64,000 nucleotides of DNA, taken from Cordilura impudica (lineage: Eukaryota > Arthropoda > Insecta > Diptera > Scathophagidae). This document shows positions 22,681 through 34,367 of the stretch, piece after piece (the stretch's first letter is position 1; every line of letters starts with the position of its first letter). The notes below the pieces were generated by a model, which was not told where the DNA came from, searched no databases, and worked only from the letters and a program-made list of their open reading frames with translations. A program made the translations under genes and the position numbers. Location of the stretch: assembly GCA_963682025.1 (NCBI GenBank), contig OY821519.1, positions 144,450,429 to 144,514,428 of the forward strand, given 5' to 3'.

Positions 22681-22930
22681 CTAATTTTTAATTACTATTT
22701 TTCAATTTTAATTTTAAATTTTTTATTTTTAATTTTTCGTTTTAAATTTTTTATTTTTAATTTTTAATTTTTAATTTTTAATTTTTAATTTTTAATTTTT
22801 AATTTTTAATTTTTAATTTTTAATTTTTAATTTTTAATTTTTAATTTTTAATTTTTAATTTTTAATTTTTAATTTTTAATTTTTAATTTTTAATTTTTAA
22901 TTTTTAATTTTTAATTTTTAATTTTTAATT
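22681..22930. repeat. AATTTTT heptamer satellite, left part
   Basis: About 30 nearly perfect 7-bp units from about 22735, preceded by degenerate units. The array stops exactly at the 3' end of family-A copy A1 and resumes at 28355, so A1 is inserted in it. The same unit in the other orientation (AAAAATT) forms the 42885-45305 array. Confidence 0.9.
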
Positions 22931-23989
22931 TTTTATACCCTCCACTCCAGTGTGCAGAGGGTATATATAAGTTTGTCATTCCGTTTGTAATAATTAGAAA
23001 AAAAATTCTGGACCCAATAAAATATATATATTTGTGATCCTTATAACAAGCGAAGTTGATATAGCGATGTCCGTCTGTCCGTCTGTCCGGCTGTCCGTCT
23101 GTCCGTCTGTCCGTCTGTGGAAATCACGATGACGGCTTCAATCTTATAGCTAGGGTGCTCCTTGGTATAAAAAATGATTCACTAACATCCTGAGAAGTTT
23201 GCTATTTAAAATCGTCCAAATCGGTTAATCTGGTCCCGAGAATTGAGCGAAGAATTAAAAAGTCATGAGAAAATATGATTTGAATATGTGTTCTTGTGAT
23301 AACGCCCTCAATAGGGCAGATAGGGCGCTTGTTTTTAGTGAGAATGATTCACTAACATCTTGAGAAGGTTCCTGTTTTTAAGTCATGACAATAGGTTTCA
23401 TAGGTGCCGAGAAATCACTGAAAAGGTAAAAAAAAAATATGACGTTTTCCTATATTATTTTCCTAACTTTGTATTTTGTCATAGCTGTGCATGTTGTTTT
23501 TGTGGTCGTTGTGTTAATAATATAAAAATTCATCAATATCAATATTTTTTGGTGTAATATTTAAGTTAATTAATTAATAAAAGAAACTATATAAAATCAA
23601 TATCAATATTCTGCGATTTTTATAACATCACAAAATGTTACAAATTGATACATACTACTGTTGCCAATATCAAAATACTATAAATAATATTCATATATTC
23701 TGTATATGTATATCCATAATAAACGCATATTAAAATAAATCGGTATTTTATTTTATTTTTACAAAATTCTGAAATTTTTAGAGTTGAAAAAATAGTATGG
23801 TTTTAAGAGTTGTATTTTTAGTACATGTATACTTGCTACTGCATACTTGCTTTCAAAAGTAGTAGGCAGGTAAGCCATAAAATATTTATTTACCCTGTAA
23901 AAAAATTGTTGTTTAGAAAAATACTATTTTTTGTCAGATGTTAATTACAATAAATTTTTCAACTTTGTTATTTAATATCGGGACGGAGG

Positions 23990-24255
23990 CAAACGCCATT
24001 CCCAAAATTTTGTTTCAACAGTTATCCACATTAAGAATAACCGCGCAGCGCAGCTCAGCTCAATCAATGTGCAATGATCGAGCCTTGCCCTGAGAAACAT
24101 GCGTTTATGCTTTTCTTAACACAAACGCCATTCCCAACTACCAAAAATTTTTGACACGAGCTATTCACATTATGAATAGTCGCGGAGCTCAACTCAATCA
24201 TAGTGCAATGATGAGGCTTCGCCCTGGGAAACATATATTCATGCTTTTCTTAGCA
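23990..24255. repeat. Two-unit tandem duplication of about 132 bp
   Basis: AACGCCATTCCCAA at about 23991 and 24124 starts two units sharing CAATCA..GTGCAATGAT, GAGCCTTGCCCTG/GAGGCTTCGCCCTG, GAAACAT and TTTATGCTTTTCTTA. The units are GC-richer than their surroundings. Function unknown. Confidence 0.6.
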
Positions 24256-25315
24256 CAAACCGAACTTCTTATGGCACATTAAAAATAAACTAATTGAGAA
24301 GTACAATTCATCATTACACTGTTTTATAATACTATTTTCTTATTTTACTAGTAGCTAGTAAACAAAGTGATCGTATCATTGTGAACGAAATAGAATTGAA
24401 ATTGTATGCAGATTTGTTTTACTTAAAAAACCTGTTTCTACAGACAGTGAATAAAATCCCAGTAAGCATTTTATGCAATAAATGATCATGTAGAATCTTT
24501 TTGACTCATATGTGCTATTAAAACAGTTATAAATGCGCCCTTTTGCTGATCACAAAATGTTCTTTTGTTGGGATTAAATATTACCTTACCCGCGAATCGT
24601 CTTGAGAGTCCTTTTTATCCGCTTTTCTAATCAGTTTCGACTCATTTTTGAGTCTTATTTAATGTAATTTTTCTATAAATCACTTTCTAAGAGAAAGCAA
24701 AAATCATTATCTAGTCTTTTTCTAATAGCGCATGTGATTAAGCAGTTTTTAATCATCAAAAGTGCTCGAAGAAGACACAGTAAGGTAATTTTTGTTAAAA
24801 CAATCTTCGAAATGATGACTGGGATATCGCATATTTTTGTTAACACACAAACATATGCATAGCAGCACGAGTAAACCGAACTCAAATTGGCTTCTTATAT
24901 GTATACAGCCGAACAAAAATGAAAATACTCACCAAAGAGTAAAGTAAGCAACAATTTCATTCAGTCTTATGGAAGCTTTTGAACAAAGCAAGTCTATGTC
25001 GCGTTGTCTTGTGAATTTTTACATTGTTTTTTAATAGGTACTAGTGATGCCAGGAGATTTTTTCAGAAATCTCTACGCTTATGAAAAAAATTCCCTTTTT
25101 TCCCTACACTACTTTTTTTAAAATTTATTTTTAATTTGTACATTTTCAATTTCAATTATGTAAAAATAAAAAATATAAAAAATAAGATAAAAATATCATG
25201 AGAATTACATAAGAATAATATAAAAAACATACAGATATTATAAAAAAAATATTTTTGCAATTCTGTTTAATTCATCTTTTTGATATGGTTAGATGTGCAT
25301 TTAAAATTTACACAA
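24256..25315. other. AT-rich DNA inside A1, no recognised feature
   Basis: No ORF, TIR or cross-match to other repeats of the window was recognised. It may be further unrecognised insertions within A1. Confidence 0.4.
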
Positions 25316-25319
25316 TTAA

Positions 25320-25817
25320 AGGTGTGTTTACACTATGTCTATTTTCCATATGTAAATTCAGTTTTACGATCCATACGTAATTCGGCGTGTGTGTCAAAAT
25401 TGGCGTTTTAATACAATTCGTCATTTTGCGATCAAACGTACATATGTATTTCCGTATGACATAACCTCTAAATGTAAACAACAGCTGATTTAATTTGTGA
25501 ATTTACAAAAAGTTATTGTTAAAAATAAAGTAATATATTTTTTATATTTTTTAATTGTTAATTAATATTAAACAATTTATTTTTCTTTCAATATTTATCT
25601 TTATAACTTACTCTGTTTTTCTTTCGCCACAAGCAGTATTGTATTTTAATATGGTTGTCATGCCAAAATAGAACCTGCTCTAATTGAAAAATTTACATAT
25701 GTTTTGCCAAATGTGTTGTACATAAACAGTTTTTGAAAGGGTTCACGCTATGTGTACAAATTGCACGTGCTAAAACAATAGGAAAAACACAAGCAAAACA
25801 CATAGTGTGAACGCAGC
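25320..25817. mobile_element. TTAA-flanked MITE, copy 1
   Basis: TTAA at 25316-25319 and 25818-25821 flank a 498-bp unit with inverted ends (AGGTGTGTTTACACTATGT against ACATAGTGTGAACGCAGC). The interior shares TATTTCCGTATGACATAACC and the following TCTAAATGTAAACAACAGCT with copy 2. No ORF. The TTAA duplication suggests piggyBac-type mobilisation. Confidence 0.8.
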
Positions 25818-25821
25818 TTAA

Positions 25822-26311
25822 AGGTGCTATTACATGAAGTGTTTTTTACATATGTACTGTCACTTTTTTTATCCATATGAAATTCTTCATGTCTGTCAAA
25901 ATTGTCTTTTACATACGATTCATAATTTTTGCTATCACACGTGCATATGTATTTCCGTATGACATAACCTCTAAATGTAAACAACAGCTGACCTAATTTG
26001 TGAATTTACAAAAATTTATTGTGAAAAAAAAGTTATATATTTTTTAATTGTTAATTAATATTGAACAATTTATTTTTCTTTCAATATTAATCTTTATAAT
26101 TTACTCTGTTTTTCTTTCGCCACAAGCAGTGTTGTATTTTCATATGTTTGTCATGCAAAAATAGAACCTGTTCTAATTGAAAAATGTACATGTGACTTTC
26201 CTCATGTATTGTACATAAACAATGTTTCATATGTAACACACGATGTGTACAACTTTTGTTGTGGGAAAATTTGACAGTACATATGTAAAAAACACATCAT
26301 GTAATAGCACC
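25822..26311. mobile_element. TTAA-flanked MITE, copy 2
   Basis: TTAA at 25818-25821 (shared with copy 1) and 26312-26315 flank a 490-bp unit. Its inverted ends are long, AGGTGCTATTACATGAAGTG on the left and the near-exact inverse on the right, continuing through TTTTTTACATATGTACTGTCA. It lies head-to-tail with copy 1. Confidence 0.82.
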
Positions 26312-26373
26312 TTAATTAAAATGGCTTGCAAATGAGATGTTACAACTCAAACAGAATATTTGTTCTTGGTTTT

Positions 26374-27309
26374 CAGTGTTGCCGTTTTAGTTTTTTAGTT
26401 GCTAGATTTAGCAACTTTTTTTTTGTCGTTTAGCATCCAAAATTTATCAAAAGATGCTAGATGCTAACTTAGAATCTTTTATTAATAAAAAGTTGCTTTT
26501 AGCATCTTTTTTTTGATATTTTTTTTTCATAATTTTTGAATATATAATTTTAATGGTATTGATATGTTTTTATTTCTCAAAGTGTAGTACAGTAATTTTG
26601 TGTACTACTCCTTTTACCACTCTGCTCGTTTCTTTCAACAAATATAACAAAATATTTTGAAATAGAAGAATGTAAACACCAACAACAGTTTTTAATGAAT
26701 TTGAAAGTCGATTGCCACAAAATATTATTGTATTAAAAAAATGCCAAAATTTTCAATACAAAACACATTAACTCGGGTAAAAGAACAGATAACCAATATA
26801 TTAGAAGGAAAGAAGGATTGAAATTGAAAAATCGGTGCTGTCACACTTACAATATACCGAGCGATGTCGTTGATAAGAGTCGATCGTCAGAAATATATCA
26901 GAGCCAAGAAGAACTTGAAGATGAAGACATCACAGAAATGTTAGATTCCATAAACCAATTATTCTAATATAATCGTATCTTTTGATAATGTAATTTCTGT
27001 TATATTTTAAATAAAAAAAATCCCTCTAAAATTAAAAATATTTAATTTAAGTTTAAAATAAACTCAATTTGATGTTAATAAAAATTTCAGATGAAATCCA
27101 AAATAATTTTAATTAAAATTTAAAAAATATAAATCGAGACATATGTTTTATATTAATTTTTCGATTTAAAAACCAAAGAATTTATTAATAAGTATATAAT
27201 TTTTCAGTATAAAGGTAATGAAATTTGGAAAAAAATTTAGCATCCAGTACGTTTAAGCATCTTTTTTTGCAATTTAGCATCTTTACAATTTCAAATTATG
27301 GCAATACTG
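26374..27309 (+). mobile_element. Non-autonomous hAT element with perfect 8-bp TSD
   Basis: CAGTGTTGCC at 26374 and GGCAATACTG ending at 27309 are inverted termini of hAT type. TTGGTTTT at 26366-26373 and 27310-27317 is an exact 8-bp target duplication. The subterminal regions are rich in the word AGCATC/GATGCT (several copies near each end), likely binding sites. A short coding remnant survives inside. Confidence 0.9.
26741..26967 (+). pseudogene. Coding remnant inside hAT element
   Basis: An ATG at 26741 opens 26 codons (MPKFSIQNTLTRVKEQ...) to a TGA at 26819. In the +2 frame, 48 codons from 26821 to the TAA at 26965 follow, ending in an acidic tail (EELEDEDITEMLDSI). They look like the two ends of a transposase gene joined by an internal deletion. 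The assignment to hAT transposase rests on the location only. Confidence 0.4.
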
Positions 27310-27317
27310 TTGGTTTT

Positions 27318-27544
27318 GAAAGATTTTTTATAACAGTGGTTATAAGCATGTATACTTAGATCTGATTTATCGCATTTTAATATATTTTCAAAAGCCTTGC
27401 ATTTGCATTTATAGTCGTCACCTTTGACCTGCTCCAGCCATCCATTAGCTTCTCGTCTCTCAACTAACTGAAGCAAAATCTTTATGTTCTGTATTTCTTT
27501 GATGTGTTTTCAGCATCATCGAAAAACGAATCGGACATTTTTCT
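27318..27544 (-). pseudogene. BED-like zinc-finger fragment, cut by the hAT insertion
   Basis: On the minus strand ATG at about 27544 reads MSDSFFDDAENTSKKYRT. After a shift it continues NGWLEQVKGDDYKCKCKAF and then CDKSDLSIHAYNHCYKK. The pattern WLxxVKGDxxKxxCKxC..SDLxxHA is that of N-terminal BED-like fingers of hAT-derived proteins in insects; the second cysteine of the CxxC is Phe here. The reading frame resumes for a few codons at 26365 after the hAT element is removed. Confidence 0.4.
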
Positions 27545-28299
27545 AAAATTAATTATGTTTCTAAAATTAATTATGTTCAAATTTATAATATTTTAATGTT
27601 ATGCACAAAACAGTGTTTTATACTTGTCATTGTTATTAAAGAATCCACATATTTACTTCCTTCATATTATAGAGTTATTACCAGACTTAAAAAGACTTTA
27701 AAGTTTAAAATTGAAAAAAATTATGCGATATTTAACAAATACATTCAAAATAGTTTTGACTGAAATTTTTGGCAGTTTTAGTTTTGCCTTGTATCAGTAA
27801 AATGTTCAGATATTAACTAAAAAAAAACAGTTTGTTAAATATTTTCATCTTAATTATCTTAATTAATTTAAAGACACAAAGATAGATTTAATACAATAAA
27901 AAGAAGTAAGAGTTGAAAGTTGATCTATGCGGACTCACAAATGTGCCCTATACTAATAGGTCTGGAAAATTGAAAAGGATTGTAAAAAATAAAATGCACC
28001 TTTATATTAAAAAATTTAAATTAAAAAGAAAATTACAAAATAAACCATTTACCTGGTTAAACTTAATATTGTTTGTAATTATCTGGATCAGGTTAGTATT
28101 TAAAATGGGATAAATCGGGAGTCATTGTGCCAATTTATGACCTAAAATATGTAGACACCTCTATAAAATGCTGAAAATTCAGAGCATTTGTTGTAATAAT
28201 TCAGTAATAGGTTTATCAAAGTGTTTACATATTCAAATATTTTATATACATTTGTTACAAATAGTGCAAGAAGTCCAGATATTAATGTAAACGTAAAAC
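27545..28299. other. AT-rich DNA inside A1, no recognised feature
   Basis: ATTTTTCTAAAATTAATTATG and a second TTTCTAAAATTAATTATG near 27537 and 27557 are a 20-bp tandem duplication. Otherwise nothing is recognised. Confidence 0.4.
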
Positions 28300-28354
28300 C
28301 TAGGTGGAGGGTATCAAAGATTCGGCATAGCCGAATTTAACACTCTTACTTGTT

Positions 28355-29014
28355 AATTTTTAATTTTTAATTTTTAATTTTTAATTTTTAATTTTTTATT
28401 TTTAATTTTTAATTTTTAATTTTTAATTATTAATTTTTTATTTTTAATTTCTTATTTTTTAATTTTTAATTTTTAATTTTTAATTTTTAATTTTTAATTT
28501 CTAATTTTTAATTTCTAATTTTTAATTTTTAATTTTCAATTTAAATTTTTAATTTTTAACTTTGAATTTTAAATTTTTAATTTTTAATTTTTAATTTTTA
28601 ATTTTTAATTTTTTATTTTTAATTTTTAATTTTTAATTTTTAATTTTTAATTATTAATTTTTTATTTTTAATTTCTTATTTTTTAATTTTTAATTTTTAA
28701 TTTTTAATTTTTAATTTTTTATTTTTAATTTCTTATTTTTTAATTTTTAATTTTTAATTTTTAATTTTTAATTTCTAATTTTTAATTTCTAATTTTTAAT
28801 TTTTAATTTTCAATTTAAATTTTTAATTTTTAACTTTTAATTTTAAATTTTTAATTTTAGTTATCCATTCTTCATTTTCCATTTATCATGTTTCATTTAC
28901 CATTTTCTATTTTTCAATTTTAAATTTTCATTTTTCCATTTCTCATTTTTAATTTTTAATTCTTCATTTTCCATTTTCCGTTTTTCATTTTCCTTTTCCA
29001 TTTATCATTTTTTG

Positions 29015-29045
<31 letters not shown>

Positions 29046-29790
29046 TCCATTTTTAATTTTTCATTTTCCATTTTTAATTTTTCACTTTTAATTTTAATTT
29101 TTATTTTTCATTTTCCAATTTTTATTTTCCATTTTTTATTTTTAATTTTAATTTTTCATTTTCCATTTTTCATTTTCAATATTCCATTTTCCATTTTTCG
29201 TCTTTCATATTCCATTGTCCATGTTCCATTTTTAATTTTTAGTTTTCCATTTTCTATTTTTCATTTTCTATTTTCATTTTTCAATTTTCATTTTTCACTT
29301 TTCATTTTCCATGTTCCATTTTTAATTTTTAATTTCTCATTTTTAATTTTCCAATTTCCATTTTGGATTTTTTATTTTTAACTTTCCTATTCCATTTTCC
29401 TTTTTTCATTTTCCATTTTCCATTTGAAATTTTTCAATATTCGTTTTCCATTTTCCACTTTTCATTTTTAATATTCCATTTTCTATTTTTGGGTTTTAAT
29501 TTTCCATTTTCCATATTTCATTTTCCATTTTCCGTTTTTCAACTTTCATTTTTCACTTTTCATTTTTCATTATCCATTTTCCATTTTTAATTTTCCATTT
29601 TAATTTTCTATTTTCCATTTTCCATTTACAATTTTTTATTTTCTACTTTTCATTTTTCATTTTCCATTTTTAATTTTTCATTTTCCATTTTTTCATTGTT
29701 CAATTTCCATTTTTCATTTTTAATTTTTTATATTTAACTTTTATTTTTATTTTGAATTTTTATTAATTTTAAGTTTTTAATATTTAATTT
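28355..29790. repeat. AATTTTT heptamer satellite, right part, grading into TTTTCCAT-rich decay
   Basis: 28355-28860 is heptamer array with a repeated larger unit: the order of variants (TTATTTTTAATTTCTTATTT and so on) recurs at about 28430, 28670 and 28725. From 28861 to about 29790 the units mutate to TTTTCCA/TTTTCAT words. The 75-codon ORF at 29363 is a product of this low complexity. Confidence 0.85.
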
Positions 29791-29940
29791 TAATGACAAA
29801 AAATATGTGGTAAAACTTGCTTAGGCCAACGGGACACGTGCAGTATTAATATACGCACAACTGTAATGACTCAACAATACGAAGAATTACAACATATACT
29901 ACATATGTTAAGAAAATCAACAAACACACTGAAAAATTGT

Positions 29941-32931
29941 GTTTTATACCCTCCACTCCAGTGTGCAGAGGGTATATATATGTTTGTCATTCCGTTTGTA
30001 ATAATTAGAAAAAAAATTTTGGACCCCATAAAATATATATATATTTGATCCTTATAACAACCGGAGTTGATATAGCGATGTCCGTCTGTCCGTCTGTGGA
30101 AATCACAATGACGGCATCAATCGGGCAGCTAGGGTGCTCTTTGTCATAAAAAATGATTCACTGACATCCTGAGAAGTTTGCTGTCTCAAACCGTCGATAT
30201 CGGTCGATTAGGGCTCGAGATTTGAATGAAGAACTAAAAAAAGTCTTTAAAAATGTAATTTTCTTTGTTGTTCTTGTCACGATCACGGCCTCAATAGGAT
30301 AGCTAAGGTAATCATTTTTAGTGAGAATGATGCACCAATTCATGAGAAGATTTCTGTTTCAAAAATCATTAAAATCGGTGGAACAGGTCCAGGGAAATCT
30401 CTGAAAAAGTAAAAAAAAACGAAAAATATGATGTTTCTATACTGTTCTTGTTGTTATTCTAAATGTTGTGTTGTTGTCATAGCTGGACTTGTTGTTTTTG
30501 TGGTCTTTGTGGTAATAATATAATACAAACTAACCCTTTGTACATGTTTTTTTTTATCAACTCTGGAATAAAAATTAAAAAGTTTCCATTGTTTTGGCAT
30601 CACTAAAAATTCACTAGATCATTTCTATCATTGCCACGAGCCTGCCCGCAAAGTTTCAGATCGATTGGGTTACGGGAAAGGGGTTAAAATCCATACAAAA
30701 TTTTTTCGACAAGCAGACACTACGAGTTAATATAAAGGGAGTAAAAATTCACCAACATCTAAAGCAAATAATGCTAAAATACCTAGTTGTTGATAAAAAA
30801 AAACAATGTAAATTTAGCAAAAAAAAAATTTACGTATTAATTTATTTAAAGAGAAAAACACATAAATAACGTTTGATGTTGTATTTTTTGTGTGTAATAT
30901 TTACATATACATACATAAACATATTAAATTATACAAATAATATGTATGTATGTATATCCATAATAACTGCATGTTAGAAATAAATCGGTATATTATTTTA
31001 TTTACATAAAATTCTACAATCTTTTGTTGTGGGGAAAATACATTTATTTTGCATTGACAGAGTGTCACTTCATTTTGCTCAGCGTGACTATGCCATAGTA
31101 GATGGCGCCACAATTTTTGTTCTAATTAACTTTGCAATAGTTATTTCTATTTTAACATTAATGTCAATATTTTCAAATAGATATCATACAGAGCAATGTT
31201 AAGAGTATACACGGGCTGGTCTTTTATTTCATATGTTTTTTCATTATTCCTTTACAAATATGATCATAAGTTTGGCATATTAACTTTTTGCTGTCTTTAC
31301 AAAATAGAGTTACAGAGTTCATCAATGAGTTTTTTGCTTTCAAAACAGTTCTACAGTTATATCGAATTATTATTCTGCTTTACCTACAAAATATCTGATT
31401 GCGATTGCATCTAATTTTTATAAATTGTTTATAATTACTAAAGTATTATTATTCACATAAATACAAAATTGCACTTTTTAAATTTTCCATTCAAATTTTA
31501 GAAAATATCATTTCTAAAAACAGGAACTAAAATTTCCAATTATAAATTAGAAAATATTAATTGAATTTCAGAAAATCATATCAAAACGTCGGAAATAATA
31601 ATTTTAAATTTAGAAGACATCAATTGCATCAAATTCCAAAAAAAAAAAAAACACCAAATATGTTTACAATTAAAAAATGTTTACATTTAAAAAAAATATT
31701 GGTATTCAAGAGAAATTAATAGCTTTTCAGTAACTTCTTTTAACGATAATCGAATCGTTAAAAAAAAGAAAAGCAAAATTATCAGTAAAATTTTTAAACG
31801 ATATTCGTTACTGTTAAAGTCAGCTGTTGTTGTTATATAAACGACAACCATTTTTGTGTTGTTTATTCAATCGATAAAAACTTCAATTTTTAAGTTGAAA
31901 TGTCGTCATACATAAATAAAAATCATAAAATAGTGAAAATATTTTGCTTCTATTAAAAAACTTTTTTATATAAATTAAAAAATTAAATAGCATATTCAAT
32001 TCATTATTTCATTTTCAAATAAATAAACAGAAATATTAGTAAACAAAATAAAGATATTAAACATAAACATAAAATCATCCTGTCAAACACAAAGTAATTT
32101 GTTTTTTTTTATTCTTCATTGTGTTTTTCGCTTATTTTGACAGAGACGCCACTCGTTTACAATTTAAATAAATATAAAAATAGATTGGTCGACTGTCGTC
32201 AAGATGTATGTACTTAGTGAATCACTTAATCCTTAGTGCCAACAACAATAGCTGTCGATATATTTTGCGATTGTCGGATCGTTGAAATTTACAGAATCGG
32301 ACTACAGAAAACATTAATTTAAATTCAATGAATTTTAAAAAACCTCAAATGATATTTAAGAATTCCGAACATAAAAATTGTTACATAAGTAAACGCAATT
32401 TGATGAGAATGTTATTTATATATAAATGTTCACAATTTTTTTGGATGAATATTTGAAGTTTTCAGAAAATAAAGATAACAAATTATTTTATTTAAAATGT
32501 TTGGGACATTTGGTTTTTTTTTGGCATCCCTAATTTGATTATTTATTATTATAAATTTATTCTCTATGTTTTCCAAAAGTTGAGAGAGCTTTTTTTTGGT
32601 TATTATTTTGTTACTCCATCCGATCCATATGGCCGCAATAAAAAAATATTTCGCAAGTTAAAAGAAACTATACAGCCATCTCCAATAAGCACGATTTAAT
32701 GCATATAGCCACCCTACACAACCATTACCTTTGCAATGGAGGTTAGGGCGAGCTATTTAATTAGCAAAAACTAAATTAAACGAGAAGTTATGTCATATAA
32801 CCGGAAACGCATGCATATAGGAAACGCGTGCATATTTTTCCAATATTTTGTTTACATTTATTATCAATACTCAAGCCGGGGTGGAGGGTATCAAAGATTC
32901 GGCACAGCCAAATTTAACATTCTTACTTGTT
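29941..32931 (-). mobile_element. Family-A helentron-like element A2, about 3.0 kb
   Basis: The 3' terminus (TTTTATACCCTCCACTCCAG) is at 29941, with (TA)n and a short GTCY tract at about 30080-30096. The 5' terminus with hairpin and TTCTTACTTGT lies at 32931. It is colinear with A1's left part and with 1926-4406. No transposase/helicase coding was seen, so it is non-autonomous. Confidence 0.78.
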
Positions 32932-32934
32932 TTT

Positions 32935-33170
32935 CAAGAGTTTTTTCAGTTTCATTCATAACTCGTGAACCCTTTGATCGATTTTGAGGATTTTAAATAG
33001 CAACTCCTTTGGGATGTTAGTAAACGATTTTATACAAAAAATAACGGCCTAGCTTAGATATTGACGGCGTGATCGTGATTTCTACAGACGGACAGACAGT
33101 CATCGGTAAATCAACTTCCCTTGTTATAATGATCAAGAAAACACATTGTTTTGGGGTCCCAGGAATTAAT
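32935..33170 (+). mobile_element. Decayed family-A 3' fragment
   Basis: It carries GTGATTTCTACAGACGGACAGACAGTCATCGGTAAATCAACTTC-like blocks in the same order as 1-162 and the inverse of 22980-23250, ending near TTTTGGGGTCC. It abuts A2's 5' end in the opposite orientation. The rest, to 33246, shows nothing. Confidence 0.55.
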
Positions 33171-33914
33171 TTCGATGCGTTAAAAACATAAAAATAAAAA
33201 CAGAGAAATTTTGAAATATGTAAATATTAATTAAAAACTGAACAAAATGTGTAAGAGTATCATATGTATCGCGGGAGTAACGCGGTACTTTTTTGATATA
33301 ATAAATAGTCTCAATAAAATACGACGTATCAACTTTCGCATCCCTGGTGTAGAATTTCCTGTCGGGGATTCACATATTCGTTATAAAACAATTAATTTGA
33401 GTAGGATAAACCAAAATAAAATATTTCAATTAAAAGGCACAATAATACAAATAACAAGTTTTACCGCAGTGTTTACTTCTTAGAAACTGACTTAACTAAC
33501 AGTTTTAAAAATAAGCGCCTGGTTTGTTATGTGCATAACACACTAAACATAACGGGCTTTAGTAATAAATAATTTGAGGAGACATAAAAAATACTGAAGT
33601 AAGATCACAACAAAATGGAAATATGTTAGTAAAAGAAAAACATATTGACAACAAGATATATAAACGTTACTTTAAGTCAACAACATTAAAGCTGATCATA
33701 GATCACCTTAACTAGTTAGGTTTAATTCACTTTAAATTAAAAGAAAAAAATATCAAACAAAATGAGTAAATAAAGAAATCGACATCTCCATCCATAAAAA
33801 AAAAACAAACAACAGCAACTAAAATTAATAATATTTACGAATATTGTTGCTTTGAATACATTAAAATACGCAGCTAATTAGCAATTACTTTTCATTTTAT
33901 GGGCATATACGCAG
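33171..33914. other. Intron 1 end, mostly featureless
   Basis: A pyrimidine-rich acceptor tract (TTACTTTTCATTTTAT...CGCAG) at about 33886-33914 precedes exon 2. A stretch at 33325-33380 resembles a decayed P450 hinge (see findings). An alternative acceptor AG lies at 33879-33880 in the same phase, adding 12 codons (33881-33914). Confidence 0.45.
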
Positions 33915-34118
33915 ATGCCCTTCAAGAAACTGAAATTATAATGGAGCGTTGCAAAAGTCACACTGTCTGCGTATGGATTGGAATATTCCCACTCGTAGTG
34001 TCAGCAGATCCTGAGTTTATTAAACATATTTTATCATCTCCTGAATTTTTGAATAAATTAACAACTTTATCCAAACCTTTGTACAAATCATTAGGAGGTG
34101 GTATAATTTTTAGTGATG
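33915..34118 (+). CDS. Cytochrome P450 exon 2
   Basis: The exon runs from acceptor CGCAG/AT to donor GATG/GTAAGT and is phase 1 at both ends. It encodes CVWIGIFPLVVSADPEFIKH and then LSSPEFLNK..PLYKSLGGGIIFSD, the beta1-1/1-2 and B-helix region of CYP4/CYP313 enzymes. Joined to exon 1 at phase 1, about 32 residues separate the PIVG hinge and VWIG, the normal family distance. The chosen acceptor fits that distance; the alternative at 33880 would make it about 12 residues too long. Confidence 0.82.
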
Positions 34119-34181
34119 GTAAGTTTAAAAGTAAAAATTTGTGAAGACGACTTCAACAATCTTCTGATTTCTTTATATTAG

Positions 34182-34367
34182 ATTCTAAATGGTATCACAG
34201 TCGTAAAATGTTAAATCCCTCCTTTCATCTCAAAACCTTATTAAGTTTTCTGCCAGTATTCAATAAGGCAAAAAATATAACAATCTCATTAATGGATGCA
34301 ATGGTTGACAATAATGAACACGAAGTGCTCGACATGTTACAGCGGATATCAATGGGAATAGCAGTAG
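34182..34367 (+). CDS. Cytochrome P450 exon 3
   Basis: The acceptor TTTATATTAG precedes ATTCTAAATGG, and the donor is GTAG/GTAAGT. The exon encodes SKWYHSRKMLNPSFHLKTLL, including the helix-C WxxxR motif (W-Y-H-S-R) that contacts a heme propionate, then SFLPVFNKAK, a CYP4-clan signature, and a stretch before QRISMGIAV. It is phase 1 at both ends and open throughout. No exon 4 (helix I, ExxR, heme Cys) was found downstream to 64000, so the gene either continues beyond the window or is truncated. Confidence 0.85.

Larger units (their letters stand above)
22931..28354 (-). mobile_element. Family-A helentron-like element A1, with nested insertions
   Basis: On the minus strand it starts AACAAGTAAGAGTGTTAAAT (28354 downward) with the ATTCGGC/GCCGAAT hairpin and ends at the GAGGGTATAAAAAA hairpin at 22931. 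A GTCY microsatellite lies at 23069-23117 and (TA)n near 22969 and 23021. The part 22931-23800 is colinear with 29941-31020. The middle is enlarged by two TTAA MITEs (25320, 25822), a hAT element (26374) and other unrecognised DNA. It is inserted in the heptamer satellite. Confidence 0.75.

Noticed and set aside
29363..29590. 75-codon ORF rich in Phe, His and Ser
   Set aside because: Product of the degenerate TTTTCCAT-rich satellite; low complexity.
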